Part shown: positions 36,968 through 46,694 of the stretch, piece after piece
How the letters are laid out: every line of letters begins with the position of its first letter
How positions within the stretch are numbered: position 1 is the stretch's first letter
Assembly (NCBI GenBank): GCA_016932015.1
Contig: JAFGDQ010000016.1
Span: 1 to 64,000 of the forward strand
Length of the DNA stretch: 64,000 bases
Direction of reading: 5' to 3'
Source: Spirochaetota bacterium
GTDB taxonomy: Bacteria > Spirochaetota > UBA4802 > JAFGDQ01
Notes under the pieces: model-generated
Databases searched by the model: none
What the model was told of the DNA's origin: nothing
The model's input: only the letters and a program-made list of their open reading frames with translations
Translations under genes and position numbers: made by a program

Positions 36968-38149
36968 ATGCAGCAGAATGAAGGTAAAAAAGTAAGCATA
37001 AACCTGAATTATCTCAGGCCCTACAGTAATCTGGTATTTTCATTATATTCAATCGGCGGTGAAAAAATACTGAACGAGTATACTCTTTTAACGCCTAAGA
37101 TAATTGAGTTTATGAAAAATGAATACGGGAATATAGTTTTTGCCTATGAGACCAGAAGAAAAGGCATTATTTCGGAAAAGAATCTGACAATGGCTGTAGA
37201 TACCTCCAGGACCATTGTTGAGGAAATTAATAAATCAAAGAAAATTACAAAAGCAACATACAGGGAAGCTGAAAAGGTAGTTGATTCAATTATAACGGAT
37301 CTTGATTCAGCTGAGATTGAAGCTATAAATCTTCTTCAGAATTTAAAATTTTATGAGGAATACTCGTTTCAGCATTCTGTCAATGTCGGAATACTTGCCG
37401 CTATCTTTGCGCGTTTAAAAGGGACATTCTCCAAAGAGGAAATTAAATTTCTGACACTTGGCGCATATCTTCTGGATATCGGGCTTACCAGGATAGAAAA
37501 AAAACTGCTGCTGAAGAAGGATAAATATACACCTGTTGATATGCAGAAAATGAAGCAGCATCCCCAGTTCGGTTATGAGATACTGAAAAATATTCCCGGA
37601 ATTCACCCTATTGTACTTCAGACACTGCTCTTTCATCATGAGAAGCATAATTATAAAGGATATTATTCACTTCCGTATGATTTGCTGCCTCTGCCGCCAA
37701 AGATTGTATCAATATGCGATATTTATGATGCGCTTACGAGTCCCCGGCCGTATAGAAATTCAGTCAGCCCTACCAATGCCCTGAAATTTCTTGTTAACTC
37801 AATCGATATTCATTTTGATTATGATCTGATAAGTGATTTTGTGAATAAGATCGGCCCATTGTTAAACAACGCCCAATCGTTCTATACTAAGGGTGATTTC
37901 TGCGCTTTAAGCACTAAAGAACTTGCAATGATAATGGACTTTAATCTTGATGATTATATGAGGCCTAAAGTCATGGTATTCTGTAAATTCGCTCAAAAAC
38001 AGGGAAATCTGAAAGTATGGTTTTATGATTCCCCGGTATATACTGATCTTGCTGAAGACAAAGGCAGATATTTAACAAGGGTAATTGACAATAAAAAGCA
38101 TATAAATATAATACGCGCCAAACTTATTCAGAAAGGAATGATAAAGTAA
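36968..38149 (+). CDS. Degenerate HD-GYP-domain protein
   Basis: 393 residues; the HD-GYP fold (about 130-295) is recognisable, but its catalytic signatures are altered. The first histidine is present in YSFQHSVNVG. The HD dyad is Leu-Asp (L169-D170 in AYLLDIGL), HHE is present (223-225), and the diagnostic GYP reads GYY. ICDIYDALTSPRPYR is intact. Loss of the HD histidine should weaken or abolish c-di-GMP hydrolysis, so it may be a binding-only effector. The flanking N- and C-terminal regions (about 1-125, 300-393) match no domain I know. Confidence 0.8.
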   Translation: MQQNEGKKVSINLNYLRPYSNLVFSLYSIGGEKILNEYTLLTPKIIEFMKNEYGNIVFAYETRRKGIISEKNLTMAVDTSRTIVEEINKSKKITKATYREAEKVVDSIITDLDSAEIEAINLLQNLKFYEEYSFQHSVNVGILAAIFARLKGTFSKEEIKFLTLGAYLLDIGLTRIEKKLLLKKDKYTPVDMQKMKQHPQFGYEILKNIPGIHPIVLQTLLFHHEKHNYKGYYSLPYDLLPLPPKIVSICDIYDALTSPRPYRNSVSPTNALKFLVNSIDIHFDYDLISDFVNKIGPLLNNAQSFYTKGDFCALSTKELAMIMDFNLDDYMRPKVMVFCKFAQKQGNLKVWFYDSPVYTDLAEDKGRYLTRVIDNKKHINIIRAKLIQKGMIK

Positions 38150-38162
38150 CATTTTCTTATTA

Positions 38163-38198
38163 AAAAAAACCGGAGATTATGGTCATCTCCGGTTTTTT
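38163..38198. terminator. Bidirectional terminator
   Basis: AAAAAACCGGAGAT pairs with ATCTCCGGTTTTTT with a short loop. It separates the HD-GYP-like gene from the convergent hdrB end of the Bam-like operon and would serve both. Confidence 0.8.
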
Positions 38199-38301
38199 AA
38201 TTTTTGGAAGCGGGTTATGATTATAAAATAATCCATTCTGTCCTGTCCCACTAATCGAATTCCTTTTTTACATAATTAAATTTACCATTGAAATTTTCAT
38301 A

Positions 38302-39177
38302 TTAAACGTGTTGACTTATTTGTTCAAATAAGCTTTCAGCATCTGTCAGATGTTTATTAAGCATAAGTATAGCCGGTGATATGTCGAAACTGTAACCCAT
38401 GAGCTGAGTGAAATACAATATAGGCATTTGAGGGTGAGTGCCGAATTTTTTTTCCATATCATCCTGACGTGTATCAAGGTTAGCATGACACATTGGGCAT
38501 GCTACTGCGATAGCATCTGCGCCTGCTGATTTGGCGTCTTCAATGATGTTGTGGCTTAAATTCACTACAATATCCGGTTTTGAAAGGGCAAAGGATGCAC
38601 CGCAGCAAATTGTTTTATGTGACCAGTCTACTGTGCTGATACCGGCAGCTCTTAATACGTTATCCATTGTTACCGGATATTCTGCGATGTCAAATTCCGT
38701 TACTTCAGGCGGCCTGGTTAAGAGGCAGCCGTAGTAGCACGCCACCTTAAGCCCGGAAAGGTCGCGCTTCACAAGAGTTGGAATTGTGGAGAGCAGAGGC
38801 TCCTCGGAAAATATTGATAACGGATGAATGATTTTTGCATCTTCATTACAGTCATTATGTATGGCTTTTATCACTTCTCTTTTAAGTTTTTTATCGGTTT
38901 TAACATTATGCTGAGCTATCTTGAATTTGGAAAAACACTCCGCACATGGGACTATAACTTCATTGAGATTCATATCCTGCAGAAGCATCAGATTAGCCAT
39001 CGGCAGTGCTGTTGCCATAAGTCTGGAAACATTATGTGCTGCGGTTGATCCGCAGCAAACCCATTTATTGATCTCAACTAAATCAATATCCATCGCATTG
39101 CAGACAGCTTTTAGTGAACTGTCAAATTCCTTTCCCGTAGAGTGGAGAGAACATCCGGGGTAATATGCGTATTTCAT
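38302..39177 (-). CDS. HdrB-like subunit with CCG cysteine motifs
   Basis: 291 residues resembling heterodisulfide reductase subunit B. Two CCG-type cysteine-rich sets are seen: YYPGCSLHSTGKEF with VCCGSTAAH and VPCAECFSKF, then ACYYGCLLTRPP with TICCGASFA and VACPMCHANLD. In HdrB these bind non-cubane [4Fe-4S] clusters that carry out disulfide reduction. Here it ends the Bam-like operon and overlaps the HdrC-like gene by four bases. With that gene it may take the place of BamD of the Geobacter complex. Acceptor unknown. Confidence 0.9.
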   Translation of the reverse strand: MKYAYYPGCSLHSTGKEFDSSLKAVCNAMDIDLVEINKWVCCGSTAAHNVSRLMATALPMANLMLLQDMNLNEVIVPCAECFSKFKIAQHNVKTDKKLKREVIKAIHNDCNEDAKIIHPLSIFSEEPLLSTIPTLVKRDLSGLKVACYYGCLLTRPPEVTEFDIAEYPVTMDNVLRAAGISTVDWSHKTICCGASFALSKPDIVVNLSHNIIEDAKSAGADAIAVACPMCHANLDTRQDDMEKKFGTHPQMPILYFTQLMGYSFDISPAILMLNKHLTDAESLFEQISQHV

Positions 39178-39740
39178 GCTTTTTCCTGTTTTCTGACTTG
39201 ACTGAGTATTTTGCGTACTTCCCTGGAACCGCTTATTCCAGGGAAAAGATTAAATTTGTGTTTTTTCAGCATTTTTATACCCATGGCTAAATCCTGAGTG
39301 AAGTTCAGTGTGCGAAGCTTAAGCTCCGCGATCATACCCAGCTCATAAAGCCGGCCGAATAGTTTCAGATTATCAATAAAACTTTTACTGAACTTGAGCA
39401 CACTGGGCACAGTTGCCTTCTTCTTTTCACGCTGTATCAGAATTTTTACAGTATCCATAACTTCTGCAATATCAACTTTTTGAGGGCAGCGTGTGCTGCA
39501 TGTCAGGCATGACGCGCAGAGCCACATTGTTTTACTGTTATAAACTGTGTCTTTTAAACCGAGTTGAACTGCATGTATAAGCTGTGTGGGCGTTAAATCC
39601 ATTTCATGGACAAGGGGGCAGCCTGTAGCGCACTTGCCGCATTGATAGCAGAAACTGACATCGATTCCTCCAACAGCTGCAACAGTATCAGTGAAACTGA
39701 AGCTCTTCTCTTTTATCTGTATAACTTCGTCTGTATTCAT
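39174..39740 (-). CDS. HdrC-like iron-sulfur subunit
   Basis: 188 residues with two [4Fe-4S] motifs (FCYQCGKCATGCPLV and LCASCLTCSTRCPQKVD), as in heterodisulfide reductase subunit C. It would relay electrons from the HdrA-like flavoprotein to HdrB. Its ATG directly abuts the bamF stop codon, and its 3' end overlaps hdrB by four bases, so the three genes are translationally coupled. Confidence 0.92.
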   Translation of the reverse strand: MNTDEVIQIKEKSFSFTDTVAAVGGIDVSFCYQCGKCATGCPLVHEMDLTPTQLIHAVQLGLKDTVYNSKTMWLCASCLTCSTRCPQKVDIAEVMDTVKILIQREKKKATVPSVLKFSKSFIDNLKLFGRLYELGMIAELKLRTLNFTQDLAMGIKMLKKHKFNLFPGISGSREVRKILSQVRKQEKA

Positions 39741-40571
39741 TTAAGATTCCTTTTTTGTTATTGCCCTGTTTTCAACAGGGATGGGATCAGGAACCGGTGC
39801 TGCAATGATCTTAGTTACTGCTCCGAATTTTTCAGGGCAGACTTCATAGCAGGTATTGCATTTTATACATCTGTACTGATCAATAACATGAACCTGGTTT
39901 TTGGCGCTTTCGATTGCTCCAACAGGACAATTTCTGGCGCACAGCATACAGGCTCTGCATTTTTCAGGATCAATGTAGTATGAAACAACGTCGCTGAATA
40001 ACTCGTCTATTTCATTATTGCTGTAAAATTCGGGGTATTCGTCTTTGCTTCCAATGCGTACCTGAAGTTTTTCTTTTTTAACAATTTTTATGTATGGAAT
40101 CAGTTTCCTGACTTCAGCAAGTTTTAATGAAAGTTCGTCTTCAGATATTCCTTCAGCCTTGCCGACCGGCCCAAGTTCCTTTATGCGGCTGACAAAATCG
40201 TTAACAACATCAACATAAACCATTCCCTCTCCTGAAGACATAAATTCTATTCTTAATCTTTCAGGATTCAGGCCCATGTGTTCCATAATTTTTTTGCACA
40301 GGAGTACCATATTCAGTGCATGATAATTGCCGTTGGTTATATAATTGCATTCATTGAGGATGCATCCGCCAATAAAAACGCCATCCATACCATTGGCAAA
40401 GGCCCGGAAAACAAATTCAGGGTCAACTCTGCCGGAGCACATAACGCGAATCAGTCTCATTTCAGTTGTATATTGTAGTCTGGAAACTCCAGCTAAATCG
40501 GCTGCGCCGTATGCTCACCAGTGGCAGACAAAACCAAGTACTTTCGGCTTGAATTTAAGGCCTGTACTCAT
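39741..40571 (-). CDS. bamF: MvhD/BamF-like selenoprotein fused to ferredoxin domain
   Basis: 276 residues if the TGA at 40515-40517 is read as selenocysteine (residue 19). Conventional calling starts at 40460 and loses 37 residues. The real start at 40569-40571 has a strong GAGGAGA ribosome-binding site. It gives MSTGLKFKPKVLGFVCHWU followed by AYGAADLAGVSRLQY, matching the CNWC-SY-AGADLAG start of MvhD with Sec for Cys. The rest has the MvhD core (IRVMCSGRVDPEFVFRAF) and two ferredoxin clusters (CRACMLCARNCPVG, CIKCNTCYEVCPE). VhuD of methanogens and, as I recall, BamF of Geobacter are selenoproteins. The protein joins the HdrA-like subunit to hydride or electron donors. Confidence 0.88.
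40480..40492 (-). promoter_or_regulatory. Candidate SECIS hairpin in bamF
   Basis: In the mRNA, CUGGA-GUU-UCCAG forms a five-pair stem and three-base loop. The loop begins 27 bases after the UGA, within the distance allowed for bacterial SECIS elements. Confidence 0.5.
40515..40517 (-). other. In-frame UGA selenocysteine codon in bamF
   Basis: TGA on the minus strand, in frame between a strong ribosome-binding site and start codon and the conserved body of the protein. It sits at the cysteine of the MvhD C-x-W-C motif. Confidence 0.85.
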
Positions 40572-40607
40572 TTGTTTTCTCCTCAGCTGCTAATTTTTTT
40601 TATTATT

Positions 40608-43600
40608 CTAAACTGCCGCTTCAACGCGTTCTTTTTTTTCTTCTTCTCTTTTTTTTACGAAAACCGAATCAATCTGGCTTATGATCTCCTTGTCTGTAAA
40701 ATGTTTAAGCTGTATGGCCCCGGTTGGGCATTTTGCATTGCATAAGCCGCAGCCTTTACACAGAACAGGAATTATTTCCGCTTTGTTTCCTTTCTTTGAT
40801 TGTCTGAGCTGAACAGCTCCATAGGTACAGGCTGTGACACATGCTCCGCACCCGATACATTTATTTTCATCAAGTTCACAGACTGATCCAGAGGCAACTA
40901 TTGTGTCATGGGAAAGTATGGTTAATGCCCTTCCGGCTGCTCCATAAGCCTGGCTGATGGTTTCCGATATCAGTTTCGGATAATGCGCTGTTCCGCAGAG
41001 GTAGATACCGTCTGCAGCAAACTCAACGGGCTTCAGCTTGACATGCGCTTCCTTAAAGAATCCGTCAAGGCTCAGGGAAAGCCCGAATAATTGGGCTATT
41101 TTCTGGGTATTAGCGGATGGGACGGCAGCAGCTGCAAGAACAAGTGCGTCGGCATCTATGGCCACCTTTTTTTTTAAGGTCTGGTCCATTACAGTAATAT
41201 TAATGATGCTTTTCTTTTTTTCCTTTATAATCTTTACAACGGGTTTGCTGTCCGGTTCATAACGGATAAATCTGATTTTTTTACTTCTTGCCTCTCTGTA
41301 ATAGTCCTCCGCATAACCATAAGCTCTTATGTCCCTGTAAAGGATATAAATATCCATGCCGGGATGTCTCTCTTTTAATTCGAGGGCGTTTTTTATTGAT
41401 TCACCGCAGCAAACTCGCGAGCAGTAATTTCTGTCTTCATTTCTGCAGCCCACACACTGAATCATTACAAGCTTTTTCGATCCGGTTATTTTCATGTCCT
41501 TCTGAACAATCATTTTTTCAAGTTCAAGGCTGGTTATAATTTTGCCATTCTGACCGTACAGATATTCAGTTGGTTCATAAACATCAGCGCCTGTAGCGAT
41601 AATTGTTACACCATGTTTTATCTCTGAGACGCCTTTTTGCGATTTTACTCTGGTAATAAAATTGCCTACATAACCGGAAGTGTCGGTAATGACAGATTCT
41701 GAATATACGCGTATCCCGGGATTTTGATATACCTTCCTTATAAGATCATTTAAATGTTTTTGAACGTCCAGCTTATCAAGTGTAGAGTATATCTTTCGTG
41801 CCATTCCTCCCAGATCTTTCTCTTTTTCCAGAAGGTGAACTTTGTAGCCCTGTTCGGCAATTGACAGAGCACTGGTCATTCCTGCAATGCCACCGCCGAC
41901 TACAAGAGCTGCTTTGGTTACAGGCAGGTCAAATTCCTGCAAAGGTTCAAGAAGTGCGGCCCGGGCAACGGACATGCGTATTAAGTCCAGTGCCTTTTCT
42001 GTTGCCTCTTCCTTCTCTTTTGAATGCACCCAGGAACAATGCTCCCGAATATTTGCAAACTCAAAATAATACTGGTTAAGGCCTCCCTCTCTGACAGTAT
42101 CCCGGAATAAAGCGTCAAGGGTTCTGGGAGAACAGGCTGCAAGTACTACTCTGTTGAGTTTCTTCTCCTGTATCATATCGGTTATTTCTTTTGCGGAATT
42201 AGTGGCGCATGAGAAAAGCTGTTCCTGCGCATGCACGACATTCGGCAGGGTTAACGCGTATTCTACTGCTGAAGGAACATCGACTACACGGCCTATATTT
42301 GCGCCGCAATGGCAGACAAAAACTCCTATTCTCGGTTCTTCACCGGATACATCTCTTTCCGGAGGATATACTCTTTTCGTATTCAGATTGCCGCGCCTAT
42401 ACTCAAGAAAATCGGCGCACTGCGAACCTGCACCGCTTGCTGTAAAAACCGACTCAGGTATATCAACAGGGCCCTGAAATGTTCCGCTCACAAATATTCC
42501 GGGCCTGGTGGTTCTCATCGGATTGGAAGGATCTGTTTTACAGAATCCATGAGAATTTAACTCAATGCCGAAAGTTTCTGCCAGTTCCTTATGGTCAACA
42601 GGCGGATTCAGGCCTATTGATAATACCACCATGTCAAATTCTTCCTCTTTTACTCCTTCGTCAGCAGTATTATAGCGTATTGTTATATTTTTTGTTACCG
42701 GATCCTCTTTAACTATTGATACATAGCTCCTGATAAAGCGGACATCGGAAAGATTTTCCGCTCTCTGGTAGAAGCGTTCAAAATCCTTGCCGTACGCGCG
42801 GATATCGTTATGAAAGACTGTGCACCTGGCATCCGGATCATGGTCTTTGGTTAAAATTACCTGTTTCTGTGTGTATTCACAGCAGACTGCAGAGCAATAA
42901 CTGTTGCCGGCCTCCGGACTTTTTCCGCTTTGCCTTGAACCTATACATTGTATCCAGGCCACGTTATGAGGATGTTTCATGTCCGAAGCCCGAAGTATTT
43001 CGCCTTCATAGGGCCCTGTGGCGCACATGAGCCTTTCAAAATCCATACTGGTTACCACATTCTGCCTTCTGCCATATCCGTACTGGTCTGTTATGTCCGG
43101 CGTGAAAGGTTCAAACCCGGGGGCAAGAATTATAGCTCCGACATTAATTTCAATTCTTTCTTCCTTCTGAGCAAAATCAATGGCGTCATTTTTGCAGACA
43201 CCTTCACAAATACGGCATTTACTGTCCTTCAGGTAAAGGCAGCTTTCATCAATAAATGCTATTAATGGGACTGCCTGGGAAAAATATATATGAACAGCTT
43301 TATTACTTGATATTTTCTGGTTAAATTTGTCAGGGTATCTTACCGGGCAGTATTCAACACAGGTTGTACAGCCTGTACATTTACTTTCATCAATATACCG
43401 CGGCCTTTTTATCATCCGTACTCTGAAATTGCCGGGCTCCCCATCTACACTTTTAACTTCTGTGTATGTGAGAACTTCTATATTCATTTGCCGGTCGACC
43501 TCGACCAGTTTAGGGCCGAGTATTCAAATGGAGCAGTCATTGGTCGGGTAGGTCTTGTCAAGCTGGGCCATATGTCCGCCAATAGCAGGTGCTTTATCAA

Positions 43601-43739
43601 CCAGATACACCTTAAATCCCATATTGGCAAGATCAAGGGACGCCTGAACACCGCTGACTCCTCCGCCAACAACCATTACATCTCCATAATTACTGTCTGC
43701 CAGATGTCTGCGAAGCTGTTCAATCTGTTCTTTTTCCAA
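40608..43739 (-). CDS. bamE: HdrA/BamE-like double flavoprotein, selenoprotein
   Basis: 1043 residues when the TGA at 43524-43526 is read as selenocysteine (residue 72). Without this it splits into a 71-residue piece and a 959-residue piece. It has two HdrA-like FAD units ([20 protein letters not shown] near residue 20, [20 protein letters not shown] in the second half). Ferredoxin sites are [30 protein letters not shown] and [11 protein letters not shown]. The first unit reads NDCSI[12 protein letters not shown], where canonical HdrA has DCSACILTPKMVEV, a cluster-ligand position. TTG start with AAGGAAG upstream, 14 bases after bamC. A tandem HdrA of this size matches BamE, the presumed electron-bifurcating core. 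Confidence 0.88.
43491..43508 (-). promoter_or_regulatory. Candidate SECIS hairpin in bamE
   Basis: In the mRNA, CUGGUCG-AGGU-CGACCGG forms seven pairs (one U-G) closed by an AGGU loop, the same loop sequence as the E. coli fdhF SECIS. The loop starts 22 bases after the UGA. It lies inside the coding sequence, as is usual in bacteria. Confidence 0.75.
43524..43526 (-). other. In-frame UGA selenocysteine codon in bamE
   Basis: TGA on the minus strand at the position of a conserved HdrA cysteine (CSAC becomes CSI-Sec). The same frame continues at once with conserved HdrA sequence on both sides. Confidence 0.9.
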
Positions 43740-43753
43740 TTCTTTCTTCCTTG

Positions 43754-44359
43754 CTAATTTTTCACTGCTTCAGAAATAACTTCTTTTGCGATTTCGGCTG
43801 CCTTACCGTTTGATCCTTTGCGTGAAAGGCGGCCAAGGGCATTTATTACCGAGTCTATTCCATGCAGGTCGATCAAAGATTCAAGGCCTGTCTCAATATC
43901 TTCCTGCCTTTCAATTTCTTCCTCTGTTTCTTCCTCTTCTCGTTCTTCATATATTAAAGCTTCATTTATACACCACTGAACACACAGGGGATCTTCACCG
44001 GGAGTATTGTCTTCACACATGTCACATTTTAAGGGAAGTCCGGAATCCGGTTCTTTGAACGCGTCTCTTGAAGGGCATGCTGATCTGCAGAATGCGCACT
44101 CATCATATTCCTTGCCGTCGATTATATATTTGTCTCTGCCCATGCATTCCGCTCTGGCGGTTTCGCCTGCATATACCGGAACATAGATATCTCTTATCGG
44201 CTCACGAATCATTCTTATTCTGGCTCTTGCGGGATTGATGCTGCTGTATTTAGGTTCAGCGTGATAAGCTGCGCATATCATTTCACATGCTCTGCAGCCG
44301 TTACATTTATCAAGATCGATCTTAATTGTTTTAATTATTTTCTTTTTCTTTTCGATCAT
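43754..44359 (-). CDS. bamC: BamC-like iron-sulfur subunit of benzoyl-CoA reductase
   Basis: 201 residues. Cluster-binding motifs are [36 protein letters not shown] and a late CVQWC, giving three [4Fe-4S] sites. The segments [14 protein letters not shown] and [19 protein letters not shown] match BamC of Geobacter as I remember it. BamC docks to BamB and delivers low-potential electrons. A glutamate-rich tract ([15 protein letters not shown]) follows, then a C-terminal helical tail. The ATG at 44359 (GGTGG nine bases upstream) is preferred over the GTG at 44371. It lies 26 bases after bamB in the same operon. Confidence 0.9.
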   Translation of the reverse strand: MIEKKKKIIKTIKIDLDKCNGCRACEMICAAYHAEPKYSSINPARARIRMIREPIRDIYVPVYAGETARAECMGRDKYIIDGKEYDECAFCRSACPSRDAFKEPDSGLPLKCDMCEDNTPGEDPLCVQWCINEALIYEEREEEETEEEIERQEDIETGLESLIDLHGIDSVINALGRLSRKGSNGKAAEIAKEVISEAVKN

Positions 44360-44385
44360 AATAATTACCACCGGTTAAGTATGTA

Positions 44386-46386
44386 TTATTTTTCTACTAT
44401 TACTTCTTTGGCAGGAATGGCCTCATAATCTATCAGGATTCCTCTTTCAATAAAATCCTCAGCAATGTAATCCAGACCAAGGTCATATAAAGTTCTTTTA
44501 GTCGGAACTCCTTCAGCGCTCCATCCTTTAAACTTGTAGTACGCATCCAGCAGTTCTTTCTCAAGCTCCGGAAATCTTTTTTTGTAATGGTCGTCCGGTA
44601 TTTGCTCATCCTCTCTTTTTAAACCTCTTCTGATATTCAGAGATCTGAGAAGATTACGGTTTCTTCTGTATATCTCTTTCAGTCCTTCTTCGTCGATATC
44701 CATTCCGGTTGCCGCAGATATTATTTCAGGATAATTGTGTATATGATACGGAGGTTTCAGCGGGAATGAAGACAGGCCCGCGCATACACCAAGTGCGTCA
44801 TCAATGTAATGCATCATTTCCTGCCAGTCTACAATGTCAACAGCCATATCCACAGTCGGAAAATACGGGTTGGATTTTTCACCCCTGAATTCCCATTCCA
44901 TGACTATCTTTTTGAATTTATCATCAGGAACCTGAATCCAGTCTTTAATAAAATTCTCTTTTTCTTCAACTGTCGCAAAGGGGGCCTGCGGGAATTGCCC
45001 TTCGATCTGGGTAATATTGGCTTTTTCACCTGTACAGTACATAAGATAATATACAGGATTAAGCATGCCGAGTTTTAAAGGAAGCTGCTCATGTTTTTTA
45101 ATGTTATTATGAGCATACGCTTCCGCACCGTGTCCGATTTCCTTTGCCGCCCAGTATGTACCATTGGCAAGAATATTTCCGATTCCTTCTCTGCGTACAA
45201 TCCTGTCGAGCAGCCAGTAGAATCTTCCTTCGTTGTCCGCTGGACATCCCTCAAAGTCTTTTGATTTCAGTATGTCGGCTTCCAGAAGTTCTATTGCAAA
45301 GGCCATAGTCTGTGGTACTGAAAAACCATCCACTCCGTACTCTGTAGCTCGCTGGGCAATTCTGAAACCGAAATCAATATCTTCAACAAAGGCTGCCATT
45401 GAATATGTCAGTTTTGAGAAGCATTTCATCATATATGTGGAAATTCCGGGCACGGAAATAATCGCACCGCATTTCATCGGGCAGTTATAACAGCTGATTA
45501 ATCGTTTGCGGACACTAAGCTGAGTTTCTGCCCATTTTTTTTCGATTTCTTCATTCCAGAATTCCTTTCTGCGTGTCCGGGAATTGCCCCACATGAAATT
45601 TTCAGTATGCCATTTCTCATCAACATGCAGCATTTCCTGCGGAGAGCCCAGTCCCTGAAGAATGGTCATAACATTCGATACAGGATTTTCATTCCTGAAT
45701 TTTATGTATTTAAGTACATCATTGCAGAGATTAAACATTTCCATTGGCCTGGCAATATTAAGGTCCTTTGTACCGCGTACGGCAATGGCTTTTACTCTTT
45801 TATCGCCCATAACCGCGCCAAGCCCGAGTCGGCTTGCGCTTGATCTTCCCTGTTCAATGGAAGCCATATATACTCTATTCTCTCCTGCAAGGCCTATGGC
45901 GGCAACCTGGGCATTCGGTTCCCTAAGCTCTTTCCGTATTAATTCCTGTGTCTCTACAGCTCCTTTGCCGCTAAGGTGTTTAGCTTCTCGAATTTCAATT
46001 TTATCATTATGTATCCAGATGTATACAAGATCCGGAGATTTTCCCCTGAGGATAACCTTGTCATATCCGGCATATTTAAGTTCAGGAGCCCAGAAGCCCC
46101 CCATCATTGAATATCCGGTTAAAAGTGTCTGTGGTGAGTAGGAAGTTACAATCGTACGGTTTGCGCCTGGAGCAGGTGTGCCGCATAAAAGTCCGGTGCT
46201 GAAAATAAGGAGATTTTCCGGAGAAAAGGGATCAACATCGGCGGGAGCTCTTTCCCACAGGATTTTGGCATTTGTACCAAGCCCTCCGAGATGAAGTTTA
46301 GTGTCTGCCGGATCTGTTTCTACTTTTTCAATATTTCCCCTGGTTAGATCAATTTCTAAATTATACCCTGTTTCAGCATATCTCAT
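44386..46386 (-). CDS. bamB: Class II benzoyl-CoA reductase active-site subunit BamB
   Basis: 666-residue tungsten bis-pterin enzyme of the aldehyde:ferredoxin oxidoreductase family. Many segments match Geobacter BamB closely: GSPQEMLHVDEKWHTENF, SCYNCPMKCGA, NIKKHEQLPLKLGMLNP, WQEMMHYIDDALGVCAG and SSFPLKPPYHIHNYPE. Cluster cysteines C299, C302 and C306 are present, and E251, E257, H260 and C322 fall at the numbers I recall for active-site residues of BamB. It would reduce the benzoyl-CoA ring to a cyclohexadiene carboxyl-CoA without ATP. First gene of the operon; AGGGG precedes the ATG. A relative acting on another aryl-CoA remains possible. Confidence 0.9.
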   Translation of the reverse strand: MRYAETGYNLEIDLTRGNIEKVETDPADTKLHLGGLGTNAKILWERAPADVDPFSPENLLIFSTGLLCGTPAPGANRTIVTSYSPQTLLTGYSMMGGFWAPELKYAGYDKVILRGKSPDLVYIWIHNDKIEIREAKHLSGKGAVETQELIRKELREPNAQVAAIGLAGENRVYMASIEQGRSSASRLGLGAVMGDKRVKAIAVRGTKDLNIARPMEMFNLCNDVLKYIKFRNENPVSNVMTILQGLGSPQEMLHVDEKWHTENFMWGNSRTRRKEFWNEEIEKKWAETQLSVRKRLISCYNCPMKCGAIISVPGISTYMMKCFSKLTYSMAAFVEDIDFGFRIAQRATEYGVDGFSVPQTMAFAIELLEADILKSKDFEGCPADNEGRFYWLLDRIVRREGIGNILANGTYWAAKEIGHGAEAYAHNNIKKHEQLPLKLGMLNPVYYLMYCTGEKANITQIEGQFPQAPFATVEEKENFIKDWIQVPDDKFKKIVMEWEFRGEKSNPYFPTVDMAVDIVDWQEMMHYIDDALGVCAGLSSFPLKPPYHIHNYPEIISAATGMDIDEEGLKEIYRRNRNLLRSLNIRRGLKREDEQIPDDHYKKRFPELEKELLDAYYKFKGWSAEGVPTKRTLYDLGLDYIAEDFIERGILIDYEAIPAKEVIVEK

Positions 46387-46694
46387 TTTATTCCCCTATA
46401 TTATTCCTTTTTAGATTACTTTAAAAATAAACTGTAATCCGGTAAAACCTGTCTGATCTTACAGTGATTGCTTATGTGGGTAACTAATGGTATCGGTTAA
46501 ATATTCGCATTTGTATCTAATATTGGTTTTCTATTATTTCAGCTTAATATAAGGGAAATACGGTCTTTTGCAGCAGCTGAATAATCATCATTATTGTATT
46601 CAATATCAGATTTTTATTTTTTCTCCTGTAAGTTCAGTTCTCTATTTTTTTCAAAGTATCAGAATTAGCTAAAAAATCAATACAATATAAATAC

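Noticed and set aside
39741-40460. Treating the MvhD-like gene as starting at 40460
   Set aside because: It lacks a good ribosome-binding site there and would lose the conserved N-terminal motif found upstream through the UGA codon.
40608-43487. Treating the HdrA-like gene as two genes or a frameshift pseudogene
   Set aside because: The same frame continues on both sides of the UGA with no base gained or lost, and the UGA replaces a conserved cysteine.
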